From Geodermatophilus sp. DF01-2 (GTDB lineage: Bacteria > Actinomycetota > Actinomycetes > Mycobacteriales > Geodermatophilaceae), in assembly GCF_004571065.1 (NCBI RefSeq), contig NZ_SPQN01000037.1, positions 1-38,493 on the forward strand: a stretch of DNA of 38,493 bases, written 5' to 3'. Each line of letters opens with the position of its first letter. Within the stretch, counting starts at the first letter, position 1. The notes under the pieces were generated by a model, which saw only the letters and a list, made by a program, of their open reading frames with translations, ran no database searches and was not told the origin of the DNA. A program made the position numbers and the translations under genes. Of this stretch, positions 1-9,749 are shown piece after piece.

Positions 1-352
1 GTTCCAGCACGGGTCGGTCTACTGGTCGGCCGGCACGGGCGCGCACGCGGTCACCGGTGCGGCGCTGCCGGCCTACTGGGCGCGGGGTTCGATCACCGGG
101 CCGCTGGGCTTTCCGACCGGGGACACCACGCTGCTCGAGGCCGGTGGGACCGCGGAGACGGAGACCGGCTTCTCGGGCGGGAGCATCTACACCACGCCGG
201 GCGGTGGTGCGCGGCTGGTGCTCGCCGCCGTCGACGTCCAGTATCGGGCGGCCGGTGGCCCCTCATCGGCCTACGGTTGGCCGGTCTCGGACTCGTACCG
301 CGTCTCCGGCGGGGTGCGGAACGACTTCGAGAACGGGCAGATCACCGGCTAG
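1..352 (+). CDS. LGFP-repeat cell-wall protein, C-terminal part
   Basis: The reading frame is open from base 2 and ends at TAG 350-352, so only the last 116 residues are visible. They contain LGFP-type repeats: a unit with GSVYWSAGTGAHAV, then GPLGFPTGD, then a second unit ending AYGWPVSDSYR and a final FENGQITG. In actinobacteria, LGFP repeats are found in secreted proteins and are thought to hold them to the envelope polysaccharide. That suits its place just upstream of the galactan polymerase gene. The catalytic or N-terminal part lies outside the window, so whether this is a hydrolase, an amidase or a pure binding protein cannot be told. It is probably not in the glfT2 operon, because a terminator-like hairpin (420-446) lies between them. 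Confidence 0.8.
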   Translation, partial: FQHGSVYWSAGTGAHAVTGAALPAYWARGSITGPLGFPTGDTTLLEAGGTAETETGFSGGSIYTTPGGGARLVLAAVDVQYRAAGGPSSAYGWPVSDSYRVSGGVRNDFENGQITG

Positions 353-419
353 ACCGGTCCCCGGTCAGGCGGTGGGGGACACGGGTGTCCTGAGGGGAAC
401 GTGACGGATGGGGTCCGGT

Positions 420-446
420 CCCCCGAGGCTTTCGAGCCTCCGGGGG
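420..446 (+). terminator. UUCG-loop hairpin after the LGFP gene
   Basis: CCCCC-GAGGCT, loop TTCG, AGCCTC-C-GGGGG: an 11-bp stem with one bulged C and an extra-stable UUCG tetraloop, 68 bp after the LGFP stop codon. There is no T tract, which is common for actinobacterial terminators. Confidence 0.6.
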
Positions 447-457
447 GCCGTCCCGGT

Positions 458-463
458 TATGCT
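458..463 (+). promoter_or_regulatory. possible -10 element for the galactan operon
   Basis: TATGCT lies just downstream of the terminator hairpin and about 120 bp before the glfT2 start. No convincing -35 was seen. The assignment rests on the -10 resemblance and on position only. Confidence 0.3.
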
Positions 464-583
464 GCCGTCATCGAAGCCGGTCGAGGGTGCCAGTCGACCC
501 CGTGACCGGCACGTCGTCCACGCCGGGTCACAGCCGCGCGACATGGACTCGTCATGCCGTCGTCCTGAGGACTGCAATCTCAT

Positions 584-2443
584 ATGACCGCCACCTCCGC
601 CGAGACCGCTGTCACCGGCGACCCGCAGATCGACCTGGCGAGCCTCGCCCAGCGTGTGCTGACCCTTCCGCCGGCGCTGGGACTGCCGGCCGAGTTGTAC
701 GCCAAGCGCCTGCGTGGCCGCGTCCGCCTGGAGCGCACGTCCTTCAGCCTCGAGCCGCACTCGGCGCTCACGACCAACACCTACTTCGGCCGGCTGCCCG
801 CCTCGTACTGGCAGCGGTGGACCGGCGTGACGGAGGTGACGTTCGAGGCCGAGTACTCCGGCGAGGGCGTCGTCGAGCTGTTCGCGAGCGACTTCGCCGG
901 CGAGGAGCGCACCGTGGGTGGGGAGGAGCTCAGCGGCGCGGGCACGATCTCGCTGACCGTCGCGATCGACAAGTTCGTCGACGGGGGGGCCGTCTGGGCC
1001 GACTTCCGCGCCGGCGAGGGCAGCCTCAGCGTCTCCGCCGCCCGCTGGACGATCCCGCACCCGCCTCGGCCGCGGCGGACCGCGGTCGTCATCTGCACGC
1101 ACAACCGGCCCGACGACTGCATCAAGACGCTCCAGGCGCTGGCCACCGACCTCCCGGCCCTCCGCGAGCTCGACATGGTCTACGTCATCGACCAGGGTGA
1201 CAAGCCGGTCTCGGCACACCCGCGGTTCGAGCAGGTCTCCGCCGACCTCTCCGGGCGGCTGCGGTACATCACCCAGGCCAACCTCGGGGGCGCCGGCGGC
1301 TTCACCCGCGGCATGTACGAGATCACCGAGGTCGAGGCCGCGCACCACGCCAACGTCCTGTTCATGGACGACGACATCATCCTCGAGCCGGAGTCGATCA
1401 TCCGGCTCACGGCGTTCGCCAACTCCGCACGGCAGCCGGTCATCGTCGGCGCCCAGATGCTCTACGCCCTGCATCCCAAGCGCCTGCACACCGGCGCCGA
1501 GTACGCCGACCTCGCCACGCTGGAGGCGGGGAAGGTCGTGGACGGCGCGCTGTGGAACGAGGACATGACGGAGGAGAACCAGGAGGTCCGCGTCGACGCG
1601 GTCTACAACGCCTGGTGGAGCGCGATCCTGCCCTCCGAGATCGTCTCGGCGACCGGCTACCCGTTGCCCATCTTCTTCCAGTGGGACGACATCGAGTACG
1701 GTCACCGGGCGCTCGAGAACGGCTTCGCCACCGTCACCCTGCCCGGCGCGGGCGTCTGGCACGCTGACTTCACCTGGAAGGACCAGGACGACTGGGCGCG
1801 CTACTTCAGCGTCCGCAACAGCCTGATCACGGCCGCTCTGCACTCCGAGTTCCCCAGCAAGGGGCTGGCGCGGGTGCTGTTCGGCCGGCTCGTCGCCTTC
1901 GTCACCTCGATGCAGTACGGCCTGGCGGCCACGGCCATCAAGGGCATCGACGACTTCCTCGCCGGCCCCGAGCTCCTGCGGGACGGCGGCCAGCGCGCGC
2001 TGGCCGAGGTCCGGCAGCTGCGCAGGGACTACCCGGAGACGGTGAAGCACACCGCTTCCAACGTCCCGGGGCTGTCGTTGCGCGGTGTCACCACCAAGCG
2101 TGCCGACCCCCACCCGTCGATGCTCAAGGCCGTGCTGGCCAAGCGCATCCTCTGGCAGCTGACCGGCCGCAACGGTGGGTCCGCGGCGGTTCCGCTCGAG
2201 GACTCGCAGTGGTGGCACGTCTCCCGCTTCAGCAAGGTCGTCGTGACCGACGCGTCCCAGGAGGGCGTGCGGATCCGCGAGTACGACCAGCGGACCGGCC
2301 TGCGTCTGCTGCGCGAGGGGGCCGCGGCGTGCTACCGGCTGGCCACGCAGGGCCCGGCCGCCGCGGCCGCCTACCGCGCGGCGCTCCCCGAGCTGACCAG
2401 CCGCGAGAACTGGCGCCGGCTCTTCGACGGTGGGGCTGAGTAG
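584..2443 (+). CDS. glfT2: galactofuranosyltransferase GlfT2 (galactan polymerase)
   Basis: The 619-residue protein is close to the mycobacterial GlfT2 length (about 637). It would add alternating beta-1,5 and beta-1,6 galactofuranose from UDP-Galf to the lipid-linked galactan primer on the cytoplasmic face of the membrane. An N-terminal beta-rich domain (about 1-160) precedes a GT-A domain opening at VVICTHNRP. The metal-binding DDD triad is at 262-264, WW at 344-345, the catalytic WDD at 367-369, and a conserved His in VWHADF at 393. A helical C-terminal region follows. ATG 584 is preceded by a GAGGA about 12 nt away. It is the first gene of a tight operon with wzm, wzt and glfT1, and wzm begins 5 nt after its stop. 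Confidence 0.95.
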   Translation: MTATSAETAVTGDPQIDLASLAQRVLTLPPALGLPAELYAKRLRGRVRLERTSFSLEPHSALTTNTYFGRLPASYWQRWTGVTEVTFEAEYSGEGVVELFASDFAGEERTVGGEELSGAGTISLTVAIDKFVDGGAVWADFRAGEGSLSVSAARWTIPHPPRPRRTAVVICTHNRPDDCIKTLQALATDLPALRELDMVYVIDQGDKPVSAHPRFEQVSADLSGRLRYITQANLGGAGGFTRGMYEITEVEAAHHANVLFMDDDIILEPESIIRLTAFANSARQPVIVGAQMLYALHPKRLHTGAEYADLATLEAGKVVDGALWNEDMTEENQEVRVDAVYNAWWSAILPSEIVSATGYPLPIFFQWDDIEYGHRALENGFATVTLPGAGVWHADFTWKDQDDWARYFSVRNSLITAALHSEFPSKGLARVLFGRLVAFVTSMQYGLAATAIKGIDDFLAGPELLRDGGQRALAEVRQLRRDYPETVKHTASNVPGLSLRGVTTKRADPHPSMLKAVLAKRILWQLTGRNGGSAAVPLEDSQWWHVSRFSKVVVTDASQEGVRIREYDQRTGLRLLREGAAACYRLATQGPAAAAAYRAALPELTSRENWRRLFDGGAE

Positions 2444-2448
2444 ACCGG

Positions 2449-3342
2449 ATGCCGTCGAGCCGTACGCGCGAGCGGGAGTCGGACGTGGCCCGCGACCGCG
2501 ACAGGAACCGTACCGACAGTCTGCCGGTGCCCCCGGGACGCAACTTCCGGTCCGCCTTCCGCGACCTGGCCAACGGGTGGGCGCAGCGTGAGCTGTGGTT
2601 CCACCTGGGCTGGCAGGACATCCGGCAGCGCTACCGCCGTTCGGTCCTCGGACCGATCTGGATCACGATCAGCATGGCCGTCACGGCCATCGCGCTGGGC
2701 ATCCTCTACGCCGGTCTCTTCGGCAACCCGCTCGAGGAGCAGCTGCCCTACATCCTCGTGGGCTTCATCATCTGGGCCTTCATCGCGGGATGCATCTCCG
2801 AGGGCTCGGAGGTGTTCGTCGCCAACTCGGGTCTGATCACGCACCTCCCGGCTCCGATCAGCATCCACGTGTACCGGCTGGTGTGGCGGCAGATGTTGTT
2901 CTTCGCCCACAACCTCATCGTGTACGCGGTCATGCTGGTGGTCTTCCCGCAGCCGCTGACGTGGACCGACCTGTCCGCGCTCGTCGCCTTCGCCCTGCTG
3001 GTGGTCAACGGGGCGTGGATCGCGCTGCTCGTCGGCATCGTGAGCACCCGCTTCCGCGACCTCCCGCCGGTCACCCAGAGCGTCGTCCAGTTGCTGTTCT
3101 TCCTGACGCCGATCGTCTGGATCTACGAGGACCTGGCCAGCAACCCGGCGGTGGCCGAGCGCGCCGCGATCGTCCAGCTCAACCCGGTCTTCCACTTCGT
3201 CGAGATCGTCCGGCGGCCGATGCTCGGCCAGGACCAGCACCTGCACAGCTGGGTCATCGTCACGGCGATCGCCGTCGTCGGCTGGGCGATGACACTGCTG
3301 GTCATGCGCCGGTACCGCGGCCGCGTGGCCTACTGGGTCTGA
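2449..3342 (+). CDS. wzm: ABC-2 type galactan exporter, permease (Wzm/RfbD)
   Basis: 297 residues with a basic, hydrophilic N-terminus (about 45 residues), an amphipathic segment (FRDLANGWAQRELWFHLGWQDIRQRYRRS), then six hydrophobic segments, as in ABC-2 polysaccharide export permeases. LGPIWITISM is the typical start of the first membrane helix. Together with the adjacent ATPase it would move lipid-linked galactan across the inner membrane. This pair sits between the two galactofuranosyltransferases, as in mycobacteria (Rv3783/Rv3781 arrangement, recalled). The start is only 5 nt after the glfT2 stop and shows no strong ribosome-binding site, so translational coupling is likely. GTG 2485 is a possible internal start. 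Confidence 0.9.
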   Translation: MPSSRTRERESDVARDRDRNRTDSLPVPPGRNFRSAFRDLANGWAQRELWFHLGWQDIRQRYRRSVLGPIWITISMAVTAIALGILYAGLFGNPLEEQLPYILVGFIIWAFIAGCISEGSEVFVANSGLITHLPAPISIHVYRLVWRQMLFFAHNLIVYAVMLVVFPQPLTWTDLSALVAFALLVVNGAWIALLVGIVSTRFRDLPPVTQSVVQLLFFLTPIVWIYEDLASNPAVAERAAIVQLNPVFHFVEIVRRPMLGQDQHLHSWVIVTAIAVVGWAMTLLVMRRYRGRVAYWV

Positions 3343-3356
3343 GGAGAGCACCTGCG

Positions 3357-4118
3357 ATGGTGAGCATCGACGTCCGCGACGCGAGCGTGGACTTCCCGAT
3401 CTTCGACGCCAAGTCGCGGTCGCTGAAGCACACGGTGCTGGGCGTGGTCGGCGGGAACGTGGCGGCCAACGCCCGCAAGGTCGTCGTCATCGAGGCCCTG
3501 AAGGGCATCAACCTGCACCTGCAGGACGGCGACCGGCTCGCGCTGATCGGGCACAACGGCGCGGGCAAGTCCACGCTGTTGCGGCTGCTGTCGGGCATCT
3601 ACGAGCCGACCGCCGGCCAGGCGCTGGTCGACGGCCGGGTCGCCCCGGTCTTCGACCTCGGCGTCGGCATGGACCCGGAGATCTCCGGGCTGGAGAACAT
3701 CCTCGTCCGCGGACTCTTCCTGGGGATGACCCGGAAGCAGATGGAGGCCCGGGTCGACGACATCGCCGAGTTCACCGAGCTCGGCAACTTTCTCCACATG
3801 CCGCTGCGGACCTACTCCACCGGCATGCGGGTGCGGCTGGCGCTCGGTGTGGTCACCAGCATCGACCCGGAGATCCTGCTGCTCGACGAGGGCATCGGCG
3901 CGGTCGACGCGGCGTTCCTCGAGCGGGCCAAGGGCCGGCTCAAGGATCTCGTGGCCCGCGCCGGCCTGCTGGTCTTCGCCTCGCACTCCGATGACCTGCT
4001 CAGGCAGCTGTGCACCTCGGCGGTGTGGATGGAGCACGGCACCATCCGCCAGCAGGGCCCGCTCGAGGAGGTCCTCGACGCCTACAAGGGGCGCGAGCGC
4101 GCGGCCTCGGGGGGCTGA
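3357..4118 (+). CDS. wzt: ABC-type galactan exporter, ATPase (Wzt/RfbE)
   Basis: 253 residues with Walker A GHNGAGKST at 65-73, the ABC signature YSTGMRVRLA and Walker B ILLLDEG, followed by an H-loop ASHSDD. It lacks the C-terminal carbohydrate-binding domain of O-antigen Wzt proteins, like the short mycobacterial form. It would power export of the lipid-linked galactan through the Wzm pore. ATG 3357 has a good GAGGAG ribosome-binding site and gives the family-like N-terminus MVSIDVRDASVDFP; the open frame extends far upstream but only as a shadow of wzm. It lies 14 nt after wzm, and its TGA is directly followed by the glfT1 start. Confidence 0.93.
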   Translation: MVSIDVRDASVDFPIFDAKSRSLKHTVLGVVGGNVAANARKVVVIEALKGINLHLQDGDRLALIGHNGAGKSTLLRLLSGIYEPTAGQALVDGRVAPVFDLGVGMDPEISGLENILVRGLFLGMTRKQMEARVDDIAEFTELGNFLHMPLRTYSTGMRVRLALGVVTSIDPEILLLDEGIGAVDAAFLERAKGRLKDLVARAGLLVFASHSDDLLRQLCTSAVWMEHGTIRQQGPLEEVLDAYKGRERAASGG

Positions 4119-5045
4119 GTGTCCGAGGCGGCACCGCGGACGCCCAGCCGCCCGGACGACGAGCGGGTCATCGCGGTCATCGTCACCCGGCACCGGCCGG
4201 AGTCCCTCGCGCAGGCGCTCGGGGCGCTGGCGGTCCAGACCCGGCCGGTCGACTCCGTCGTCGTGGTGGACAACGGCCCCGACCAGCCGGCCGAGGAGGT
4301 CGTGCGGGCCAGTGGGTTGCCGCACACCTACCTGCTCTCGCAGGCCAACCTCGGCGGCGCCGGCGGCTTCGCCCTAGGGATGCTCACCGCCCTGGCCGAG
4401 GGTGCGGACTGGGTGTGGTGTGCCGACGACGACGGACGTCCCGCCGACGAGCACGTGCTGGCGACCTTGCTGTCGGTGGCTCGGGAGCGCGGGCTGGCCG
4501 AGGTCTCGCCCGCCGTCGCCGACATCGACGCACCCGGCAGCTTCGCCTTCCCGGTGCGCACCGGACTGCAGTGGAAGGGGGAGCGGGACCGCCTCGGCGG
4601 CGACGACTTCCTGCCGGGCTACGCCTCGCTGTTCAACGGCGCCCTGTTCGCCGCGACCACCCTGAGTCACGTCGGCGTCCCTGACCTGCGGCTGTTCGCC
4701 CGCGGCGACGAGACCGAGATCCACCGCCGCCTGACTCGCGCCAGGCTGCCCTTCGGCACCGCGCTCGGCGCCACCTACCTGCATCCCAACGGGCGGGACG
4801 AGTTCGTGCCGATCCTGGGCGGTCGGCTGTCCGCCCAGTACCCGGAGACGTCGTGGAAGCGGTACTACACCTACCGCAACCGCGGCTACCTGATGCGCCA
4901 GCCGGGGATGCGTTGGCTCTTCCCCCTCGAGCTCGTCCGCTTCTCCTGGTTCTTCCTCGTGACCCGCCGCGACCCAGCGGGATACCGGGAGTGGCTGCGC
5001 TTGGTCCGGGCCGGCCGGCGCGAACGCTTCACCCCCGCCGGCTGA
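4119..5045 (+). CDS. glfT1: galactofuranosyltransferase GlfT1 (galactan initiation)
   Basis: 308 residues, matching the roughly 304 of GlfT1. It is a GT2-family GT-A enzyme: IAVIVTRHRPESL at the start of the fold, VVVVDNGPDQP, then WCADDDGRP with the DDD triad at 103-105, and an acceptor-side region with FARGDETEIHRRL. It would transfer the first galactofuranose residues onto the rhamnosyl-GlcNAc-PP-lipid linker, ahead of GlfT2. GTG 4119 immediately follows the wzt TGA with no spacer, so it is translationally coupled. It ends the galactan operon. The 3' flank carries the tandem double-hairpin element and faces the convergent glf gene. Confidence 0.9.
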   Translation: MSEAAPRTPSRPDDERVIAVIVTRHRPESLAQALGALAVQTRPVDSVVVVDNGPDQPAEEVVRASGLPHTYLLSQANLGGAGGFALGMLTALAEGADWVWCADDDGRPADEHVLATLLSVARERGLAEVSPAVADIDAPGSFAFPVRTGLQWKGERDRLGGDDFLPGYASLFNGALFAATTLSHVGVPDLRLFARGDETEIHRRLTRARLPFGTALGATYLHPNGRDEFVPILGGRLSAQYPETSWKRYYTYRNRGYLMRQPGMRWLFPLELVRFSWFFLVTRRDPAGYREWLRLVRAGRRERFTPAG

Positions 5046-5445
5046 CCGTCCCGGGTCTCGCCCTGAGGATCCATGGCCTGTTCCAGGCCGCCTCGACGAA
5101 TGAGAATCCCGGTGGATTCTCCTCACAGAATCCATGGCCCCTGCGGGCCGCCTCGAACGATGGGAATCGCCGATTTCCATTACAGCCTGCGAGGGGTGGG
5201 GAGGACGGGGCGATGCCGCTTGCTCCAGGTGTTCCCCCAGGGAGGATCGTCGCCGGTGATGGTGAGCGCGCGTAGCTGGCGCAGCCCGCCGATCAGCGAC
5301 CGCAGGACACTGCGAGCCGACCTCCGGCGCTGCTTCCTCGACAGGGCTGCCACGCCGATCGGCGCAGCGCCCCGCGCTCGCCGCCTACAGCTGTGACCTG
5401 CACGAACGCGTGAAGTCACCGGCATGGGGAGGACGGGGTCCTCCG
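5046..5445. other. 400-bp spacer between convergent glfT1 and glf
   Basis: No gene is confidently seen here. It holds the tandem double-hairpin pair (5065-5184) and two fragments resembling one arm of the dispersed 56-bp element: TGCGAGGGGTGGGGAGGACG near 5187-5206, and GGGGAGGACGGGGTCCTCC near 5426-5444, directly at the glf stop codon. Between them, 5207-5425 has no recognised structure. A minus-strand 81-codon frame (5180-5425) crosses it but is not supported as a gene. Confidence 0.55.
5065..5184. repeat. tandem pair of about 60-bp double-hairpin elements
   Basis: Two adjacent copies (about 5065-5125 and 5126-5184; period 60-61) share ATCCATGGCC and GGCCGCCTCGA. Each folds into two hairpins. 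In copy 1 they are GGCCTG-TTC-CAGGCC and GAGAATCC-CGGT-GGATTCTC. In copy 2 they are GGCCC-CTGC-GGGCC and ATGGGAATC-GCC-GATTTCCAT (one G-T pair). Stem sequences differ between copies but pairing is kept. The pair lies between the convergent ends of glfT1 and glf. Confidence 0.7.
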
Positions 5446-7732
<2,287 letters not shown>

Positions 7733-7733
7733 C

Positions 7734-8831
7734 GTGCGACACGCGGTGGTCATGGCCGGTGGCTCGGGGACGCGGCTGTGGCCGCTGTCCCGGATCGGGC
7801 GGCCCAAGCAGCTCCTCGACGTCGTCGCGGGGGACGACGGCGGCGCGCACAGCCTGCTCGCCGAGGCGTTCACCCGGCTCGAGGCGGTGCTGCCGGCCGA
7901 CCGGATCTGGGTCTGCACCGCCGCCCGTTACGGCGAGCAGGTGCAGGCCGCGCTGCCGCGACTGCACCCTGACCGGCTGGTGCTCGAGCCGGTCGCCCGG
8001 GACACCGCCAACGCCGTCGGCCTGGCCGCGGCCCTGGTCGCCGACGCCGACCCCGACGCCGAGCTGGCGGTGGTCAGCGCCGACCACGTGATCCGCCCGG
8101 TGGAGCGGTTCGCCGCCGCGCTCACCACGGCCTTCGACGCCCTCGCCGTCCGCCCCCGGTCCCTGGTGACCCTCGGCATCCGGCCCACCGTGCCGGCCAC
8201 CGGCTTCGGCTACGTCCAGCGCGGGGCGCCCACCGAAGTGCCCGGCGTGGCGGAGGCGGCGTCGTTCCGGGAGAAGCCCGACCGGCCCACCGCCGAGGCC
8301 TACCTGGCGTGGGGCGAGTACCTGTGGAACTCCGGCATGTTCGTCTGGCGGGCGTCCACCGTCCTCGACGCCCTCGCCGACCACCTGCCCGCCACCGCGC
8401 AGGGTCTGGCGCGGGTCGTCGCCGTCCCGGCCGGGCCGCGGCGGGACGCCGTCCTCGCCGAGGTCTTCCCGACGCTGCCCAAGATCAGCGTCGACTACGC
8501 CGTCCTGGAGCCGGCAGCGGCCGAGCCGGGCCGGGTGCTGGTGGCCGACCTCGACGTCGACTGGCTCGACGTCGGCTCGTGGCCGGCGCTGGCGCACACG
8601 CTGGAGACGGTGGGGGAGGACGCCGTCCGGGGGCTGGCGGTGACCCTCGACAGCGCCGGCAACATCGTCTTCAGCGACGACCCGGAGCACCTGGTGGCGC
8701 TGGTCGGCGTGCGCGACAGCGTCGTCGTCCACACCGCGGACGTGACGATGGTGTGCCCGGTGGCCGAGGCCGAGCGGGTCAAGCAGCTGCTCGCCGCCGT
8801 CGAGGAGCGGCACGGGTCACAGTTCAGCTGA
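7734..8831 (+). CDS. manC: mannose-1-phosphate guanylyltransferase (GDP-mannose pyrophosphorylase)
   Basis: 365 residues. Makes GDP-mannose from mannose-1-phosphate and GTP, feeding mannolipid, lipoglycan and protein mannosylation. The nucleotidyltransferase signature GGSGTRLWPLSR (9-20) with RPKQ (23-26) is present, as are VVSADHVI, GYVQRG, FREKPDRPTAEAY and WNSGMFVWRAS, all typical of the mannose-specific branch. It lacks the C-terminal isomerase domain of bifunctional ManC/ManA enzymes, consistent with a separate manA at 28560. GTG 7734 begins 1 nt after the wbbL stop. The mycobacterial orthologue is called manB in some annotations. A 56-bp hairpin element follows 2 nt after the stop. Confidence 0.92.
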   Translation: MRHAVVMAGGSGTRLWPLSRIGRPKQLLDVVAGDDGGAHSLLAEAFTRLEAVLPADRIWVCTAARYGEQVQAALPRLHPDRLVLEPVARDTANAVGLAAALVADADPDAELAVVSADHVIRPVERFAAALTTAFDALAVRPRSLVTLGIRPTVPATGFGYVQRGAPTEVPGVAEAASFREKPDRPTAEAYLAWGEYLWNSGMFVWRASTVLDALADHLPATAQGLARVVAVPAGPRRDAVLAEVFPTLPKISVDYAVLEPAAAEPGRVLVADLDVDWLDVGSWPALAHTLETVGEDAVRGLAVTLDSAGNIVFSDDPEHLVALVGVRDSVVVHTADVTMVCPVAEAERVKQLLAAVEERHGSQFS

Positions 8832-8833
8832 AC

Positions 8834-8889
8834 AAGGACCCCGTCCTCCTCACCGCTCGCAGGCTCGCGGCGAGCCTCTGGACGGGGCC
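8834..8889. repeat. 56-bp dispersed hairpin element, copy A
   Basis: Begins 2 nt after the manC stop. Outer arms GGACCCCGTCC and GGACGGGGCC enclose an inner GCTCGC/GCGAGC hairpin. It is identical over 56 bp to copy B at 38042-38097. Position suggests a terminator or a REP-like element. Confidence 0.75.
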
Positions 8890-8921
8890 GGGGCCCTGCA
8901 GTGAGGTCGGCGCCTCCGGGA

Positions 8922-8927
8922 TAGCTT
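8922..8927 (+). promoter_or_regulatory. -10 element for leaderless SDR gene
   Basis: TAGCTT, 6 nt, then ATG 8934. There is no ribosome-binding site in between, consistent with a leaderless transcript. Confidence 0.45.
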
Positions 8928-8933
8928 GCCGGC

Positions 8934-9704
8934 ATGACCAACTTCGACGTCGCCGCGGTCGTCTCCGGTGGGGCCTCCGGCCTCGGGGAGGCCACCGTGC
9001 GGGCCCTGGTCGCGCGGGGCGCGGCCGTGACCATCCTCGACCTGCAGGAGGAGAAGGGCGAGAAGCTCGCCACCGAGCTCGGCGGGCACACCAGCTTCGT
9101 CCGCACCGATGTCACCGACGCCGACTCGGTGCAGGCCGCGGTCGACGACGCCACCGGCAAGGACCGGCCGCTGCGGATCGCGGTCAACTGCGCAGGCATC
9201 GGCTGGGCGCAGCGCACCGTGGGCAAGGGCAACGCGCCGCACGACCTCGACCCGTTCGTCCGCACCGTGATGGTCAACCTGGTCGGCACCTTCAACGTGC
9301 TGCGGCTGGCCGCCGCCGCGATGGCCGCCACCGAGCCGGGGGAGGACGGCGAGCGCGGCGTCGTCGTCAACACCGCCTCGATCGCCGCCTACGACGGGCA
9401 GATCGGCCAGGTCGCCTACGCGGCGTCCAAGGGCGGCATCGTCGGCATGACCCTGCCGGCGGCGCGCGACCTGTCGAACGTCGGCATCCGGGTCTGCACC
9501 ATCGCCCCCGGGCTGGTGGACACCCCGCTGCTGGGCAGCCTGCCCGAGGAGGCCCGGCAGGCCCTGGCGGCGGGCATCCCCTTCCCCAAGCGCCTCGGCC
9601 GACCGGAGGACTTCGCCCAGCTGGCGCTCGACCTCGTCGAGCACGGCTACCTCAACGGCGAGGTGGTCCGGATGGACGGCGCGCTGCGGATGGCACCTCG
9701 CTGA
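8934..9704 (+). CDS. short-chain dehydrogenase/reductase, HSD10-like
   Basis: 256 residues, one Rossmann domain of the classical SDR type. The nucleotide-binding glycines are in SGGASGLG (11-18), VNCAGIGWAQRT is the NAG-type stretch, and the catalytic Ser149, Tyr162 and Lys166 (YAASK) are all present. Asp at the end of beta-2 (ILDLQEE) indicates a preference for NAD(H). The LPAARDLSNVGIRVCTIAPGLVDTPLLGSLPEE region resembles type-2 3-hydroxyacyl-CoA dehydrogenases, so a role in fatty-acid or branched-chain oxidation is plausible but inferred. Its substrate is not shown by context: manC upstream is separated by a hairpin element, and the DNA glycosylase downstream is unrelated. Confidence 0.85.
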   Translation: MTNFDVAAVVSGGASGLGEATVRALVARGAAVTILDLQEEKGEKLATELGGHTSFVRTDVTDADSVQAAVDDATGKDRPLRIAVNCAGIGWAQRTVGKGNAPHDLDPFVRTVMVNLVGTFNVLRLAAAAMAATEPGEDGERGVVVNTASIAAYDGQIGQVAYAASKGGIVGMTLPAARDLSNVGIRVCTIAPGLVDTPLLGSLPEEARQALAAGIPFPKRLGRPEDFAQLALDLVEHGYLNGEVVRMDGALRMAPR

Positions 9705-9749
9705 CGGGGTGCTGCTGACCCTCGATCCCTCTTCCCCGGGGAGCACCAC

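Noticed and set aside
365-2218. 617-codon minus-strand frame opposite glfT2
   Set aside because: Low-complexity, Asp/Arg/Val-rich antisense shadow of a clear GlfT2 gene; no domain of its own.
5180-5425. 81-codon minus-strand frame between glfT1 and glf
   Set aside because: Part of it reads through a fragment of the dispersed element, and no domain is recognised. High GC makes such frames common. A decayed gene cannot be excluded.
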